Below, in pieces: positions 61,596 to 64,000 of a stretch of 64,000 nucleotides of DNA. A model generated the notes under the pieces. It was given only the letters and a program-made list of their open reading frames with translations, was not told the DNA's origin and did no database searches. The stretch spans positions 682,001-746,000 of the forward strand of contig NW_027469113.1 in the NCBI RefSeq assembly GCF_051020765.1, in the 5' to 3' direction. Origin of the DNA: Lasioglossum baleicum (lineage: Eukaryota; Arthropoda; Insecta; Hymenoptera; Halictidae). Position 1 is the first letter of the stretch. Every line of letters begins with the position of its first letter. The position numbers and the translations under genes were made by a program.

Positions 61596-64000
61596 ACTCG
61601 CCGATCCCGCGCGTACAAATCTCCGCCCCTCAGCTTCGCGAGAAAAGTGAATTCTTATTAGACACGGGCTCGGAAGTCAATTTGATACGCGCGTCTAGTT
61701 TAAAACCTGGGATAATCATTGATCCCACGAGCACGATCGAAGTTCATGGAATAACCGAGGGTTCCATAGTAACACTCGGCGAAGTCGTTATATTCATTCA
61801 AGGGACAATCCCTGTCAAATTCCACGTGCTCGGGGACGATTTTCCAGTCAGTGTTAACGGAATTCTCGGCTCGCCCTTCTTTATAGGAGGAGCTGAGATT
61901 TCCTTTGCAAGGCAATTTGTTTTAATCGGAAACATTTCTATTCCGTTCTCTAATTCACGCGCACTGCCGACTGAGCCCCGCGATAGTTCAATGACGAGGG
62001 TTATTTCAATGCCTTCTCCGAAAACGGAGGTCTCTCTTGAAAAGCACGCCGCAAGGACAGAGGAAGAAACATTCCCTCTCTCAAAACGTCGGGTGCAACC
62101 GCGAGAGATTCGTATCACATCGAATAATATCGTAGAGGAATCGGTCGATAAGCGCAAAAATCAAAATCAACAGTCCGAATCAAGGACTGCAGCAGACTCT
62201 AATGAGTTTGCTGTTGAGCCCCGAACAGCCGCCTGCATTGCAGTCAGCGTACAGGGCCCGAAACAGGGATATATCCGCCGCGTCAGCGTAGCGCCGGATG
62301 TATTCCTCGGTGACTGTGTAGTCACTAATCGCGGAGGCAAAGCGAGCCTCAGATGTTTCAACACATCTCCGCGTCCGATCTCATTCCGATTACCCGTGTT
62401 AGAGGTGGAAGAGATCGAGCGTTATTCAACTAATTCCGGGCACTATCCCGACGCATTCGGTAACCATCCCGACCTTTCTAATTCCGGTAACTATCCCGAC
62501 GCATTCGGTAACCATCCCGACCTTTCTAATTCCGGTAACCATCCCGACGTATTCGGTAACCATCCCGACCTTTCTAATTCCGGTAACCATCCCGACGCAT
62601 TCGGTAACCATCCCGACCTTTTCAATTCCGGTAACCATCCCGACGTATTCGGTAACCATCCCGACAATTTTAATCCAGAGTCCAAAGAAGACTCCCACGA
62701 ATTCAAACCTATGAAGGTTTATTCTACAAGCTCCGGTATCAAGTCCGATTGTTTCTATTCCGAGTCTAGGTTGAAAGGAAATGTCCCCGCCTTTGATTCT
62801 CTAAAGACGACAGAACGTCTACATAAAATAAAGCATAAAACTCTACCTCGTATAGACCGAGTATACGAGTCGATCATAAAAGATCATCCCGCGATAATTT
62901 CTAAATCAGAGTCAAAGAGAGTCTATATTTCATTTCAAAAACCTACCTCTGATTTTTCGCCGGAACATGATCTCTTCCAATCTAAACGGTCAAGTATCCG
63001 TGCACCGCAAAGCGAGTTTCATCCATCTAGGAATTATACGTCTGTAAAATACGCGTCAGCAAAAAGGAGAAACAAATTTCGTATTATACTATACCTCTGC
63101 GATAACCCGCGAACAATGATTGTAGCATCTCCTGCGACTTGCGATAAGAAACCCTCCCAGGAGATTTCATTACAGTCCTCCGCTGACGCGAAATTAGAAT
63201 CCGCGTTAATCACGCGTCCGGTCAACACCGACAAACGAGCGAAATCCGAAACCCAGCGTCGACAAAATCTCCTTCTACAGCCGGAAGATAAGCTTGTCGC
63301 ATCACGACTCAGCCCCTCGGAAGATAGGATCATTCCAGAGGAGCTCCAGTCTTCAGACAATTTCGCAACCACAAACATGTATCCGTTACAAGTTGCCATC
63401 CTATGCACCATTACCACGCAAGTTTATACCCTCATTGGATATGATTGCGGTGGACCGACACTCAACGTCACTACGTACTCTACCATCGATAACCTGAATT
63501 GCGAACCCGAAGATGTCACACCGATCGAGAGTTTAGAGCGAATTCAACTTCTGCAGCTAGCCGAGTTTTCGCAAGCCCGAGTCCTCCAATGCCACATTGA
63601 AATAGACAGAACGATCTACTACTGTGGCATGCATTCGCATAATTCCGTCGTCGCCAATGGTAGACAAGAGTATCTCCTAACCACCACCAGTGAAACATGC
63701 TCTAATCTACACACTACTGGAACTCTGTATATTACGCCAGCGGCACAGATCACAGGAGTCCAGCCAAATTCCACAACCTCTCGTAGCCTCACAATGGCAG
63801 GAGAAATCAAGAATGACGGAAGCTGCTCAGGCACAACCTACAACGATCCTTTTGGAACCTGGACGGACGTCGTGGTGCAAGCCATAATACGCATCACGAT
63901 ACGGGACTACATTGCACCGATAAAGCTATCCACAGCACAAATTCATTTACAATCCGGACAAACCTGTCCTCTTCAGAAAGGCAACTGCCTCGATTCACAG
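61433..64000 (+). CDS. protease-glycoprotein fusion frame, element 5 (partial)
   Basis: Open from a stop before the protease through to the window end. The protease DTGS, ILGSPFF, linker, repeat (62441-62665) and unknown stretch are present. Env begins at ATG 63377 and the window cuts it in the ectodomain, after about 208 codons. It shares Ile in GIIIDP, Arg in QPREIR and Ser in EESVDK with the copy at 51360. Polymerase domains are again absent between protease and env. Confidence 0.87.
62441..62665 (+). repeat. 48-bp coding minisatellite, 225 bp (element 5)
   Basis: Same length and the same DLFNSG variant unit as element 4, with His opening the array and a Tyr in the second unit. Confidence 0.92.

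Larger units (their letters stand above)
57660..64000 (+). mobile_element. element 5: gag-PR-env element, cut by window end
   Basis: 5' LTR 57660-60044 (2385 bp, the longest) and interior from 60045 to the end of the window, which stops inside env. It is inserted in family B gag. Its sequence is closest to the truncated element at 51360. No polymerase coding is present in the visible part. Confidence 0.9.

Overview
The window is a stack of LTR retrotransposons from an arthropod genome, most likely an insect. The reasons are a tRNA-Ser type primer binding site (TGGCGCAGTCGGTAGGA), as used by 17.6/297-like Ty3/Gypsy elements, 4-bp target duplications, a gag with a CCHC knuckle, a DTGS protease in the -1 frame and an env-like glycoprotein. 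I see no host gene, tRNA, rRNA or CRISPR array. Nearly every base belongs to one of three related LTR families, called here A (dominant), B (diverged) and C (A-type U3 joined to a diverged R-U5).

Layout: 1-1396 A LTR (+, cut by the window edge); 1397-1851 small inverted scraps of A leader, A LTR and B LTR; 1852-1919 start of an A LTR interrupted by element 1 (1920-12033, +, complete, CTAA duplication); 12034-16675 two head-to-tail 2321-bp copies of the interrupted LTR, the second acting as 5' LTR of element 2 (to 24533, +); 24534-25159 env scrap; 25160-34910 element 3 (-); 34911-38228 env 3' end plus a C-type LTR (+); 38229-40002 B gag, leader and LTR (-); 40003-41416 broken A LTR (-); 41417-51359 element 4 (-); 51360-56672 truncated element with a C-type LTR (-); 56673-57420 rest of a B LTR (-); 57421-57659 B gag scrap (+); 57660-64000 element 5 (+, runs off the window).

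Each A element has long LTRs (2.06-2.39 kb) and a compact 5478-5499 bp interior holding only gag (473 codons) and one long frame that runs from a retroviral-type protease and the usual protease-RT linker straight into a glycoprotein. Reverse transcriptase, RNase H and integrase are absent from every copy. The family therefore looks non-autonomous for polymerase but keeps open particle, protease and envelope frames, and has multiplied very recently (element 1's two LTRs show three differences by eye).

The most unusual feature is a 199-codon ORF inside each LTR, downstream of the TATA box and poly(A) signal. It has a basic N-terminus and two hydrophobic-plus-acidic motifs that look like SUMO-interacting motifs. 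Eight intact copies are present, and a strongly diverged homologue in family B keeps the same core. Other structures of note are two adjacent perfect hairpins at the LTR start (kept in family B with different bases), a hairpin beside the polypurine tract, duplicated structured leader units, a 48-bp coding minisatellite, and several recombinant elements whose flanks do not match.
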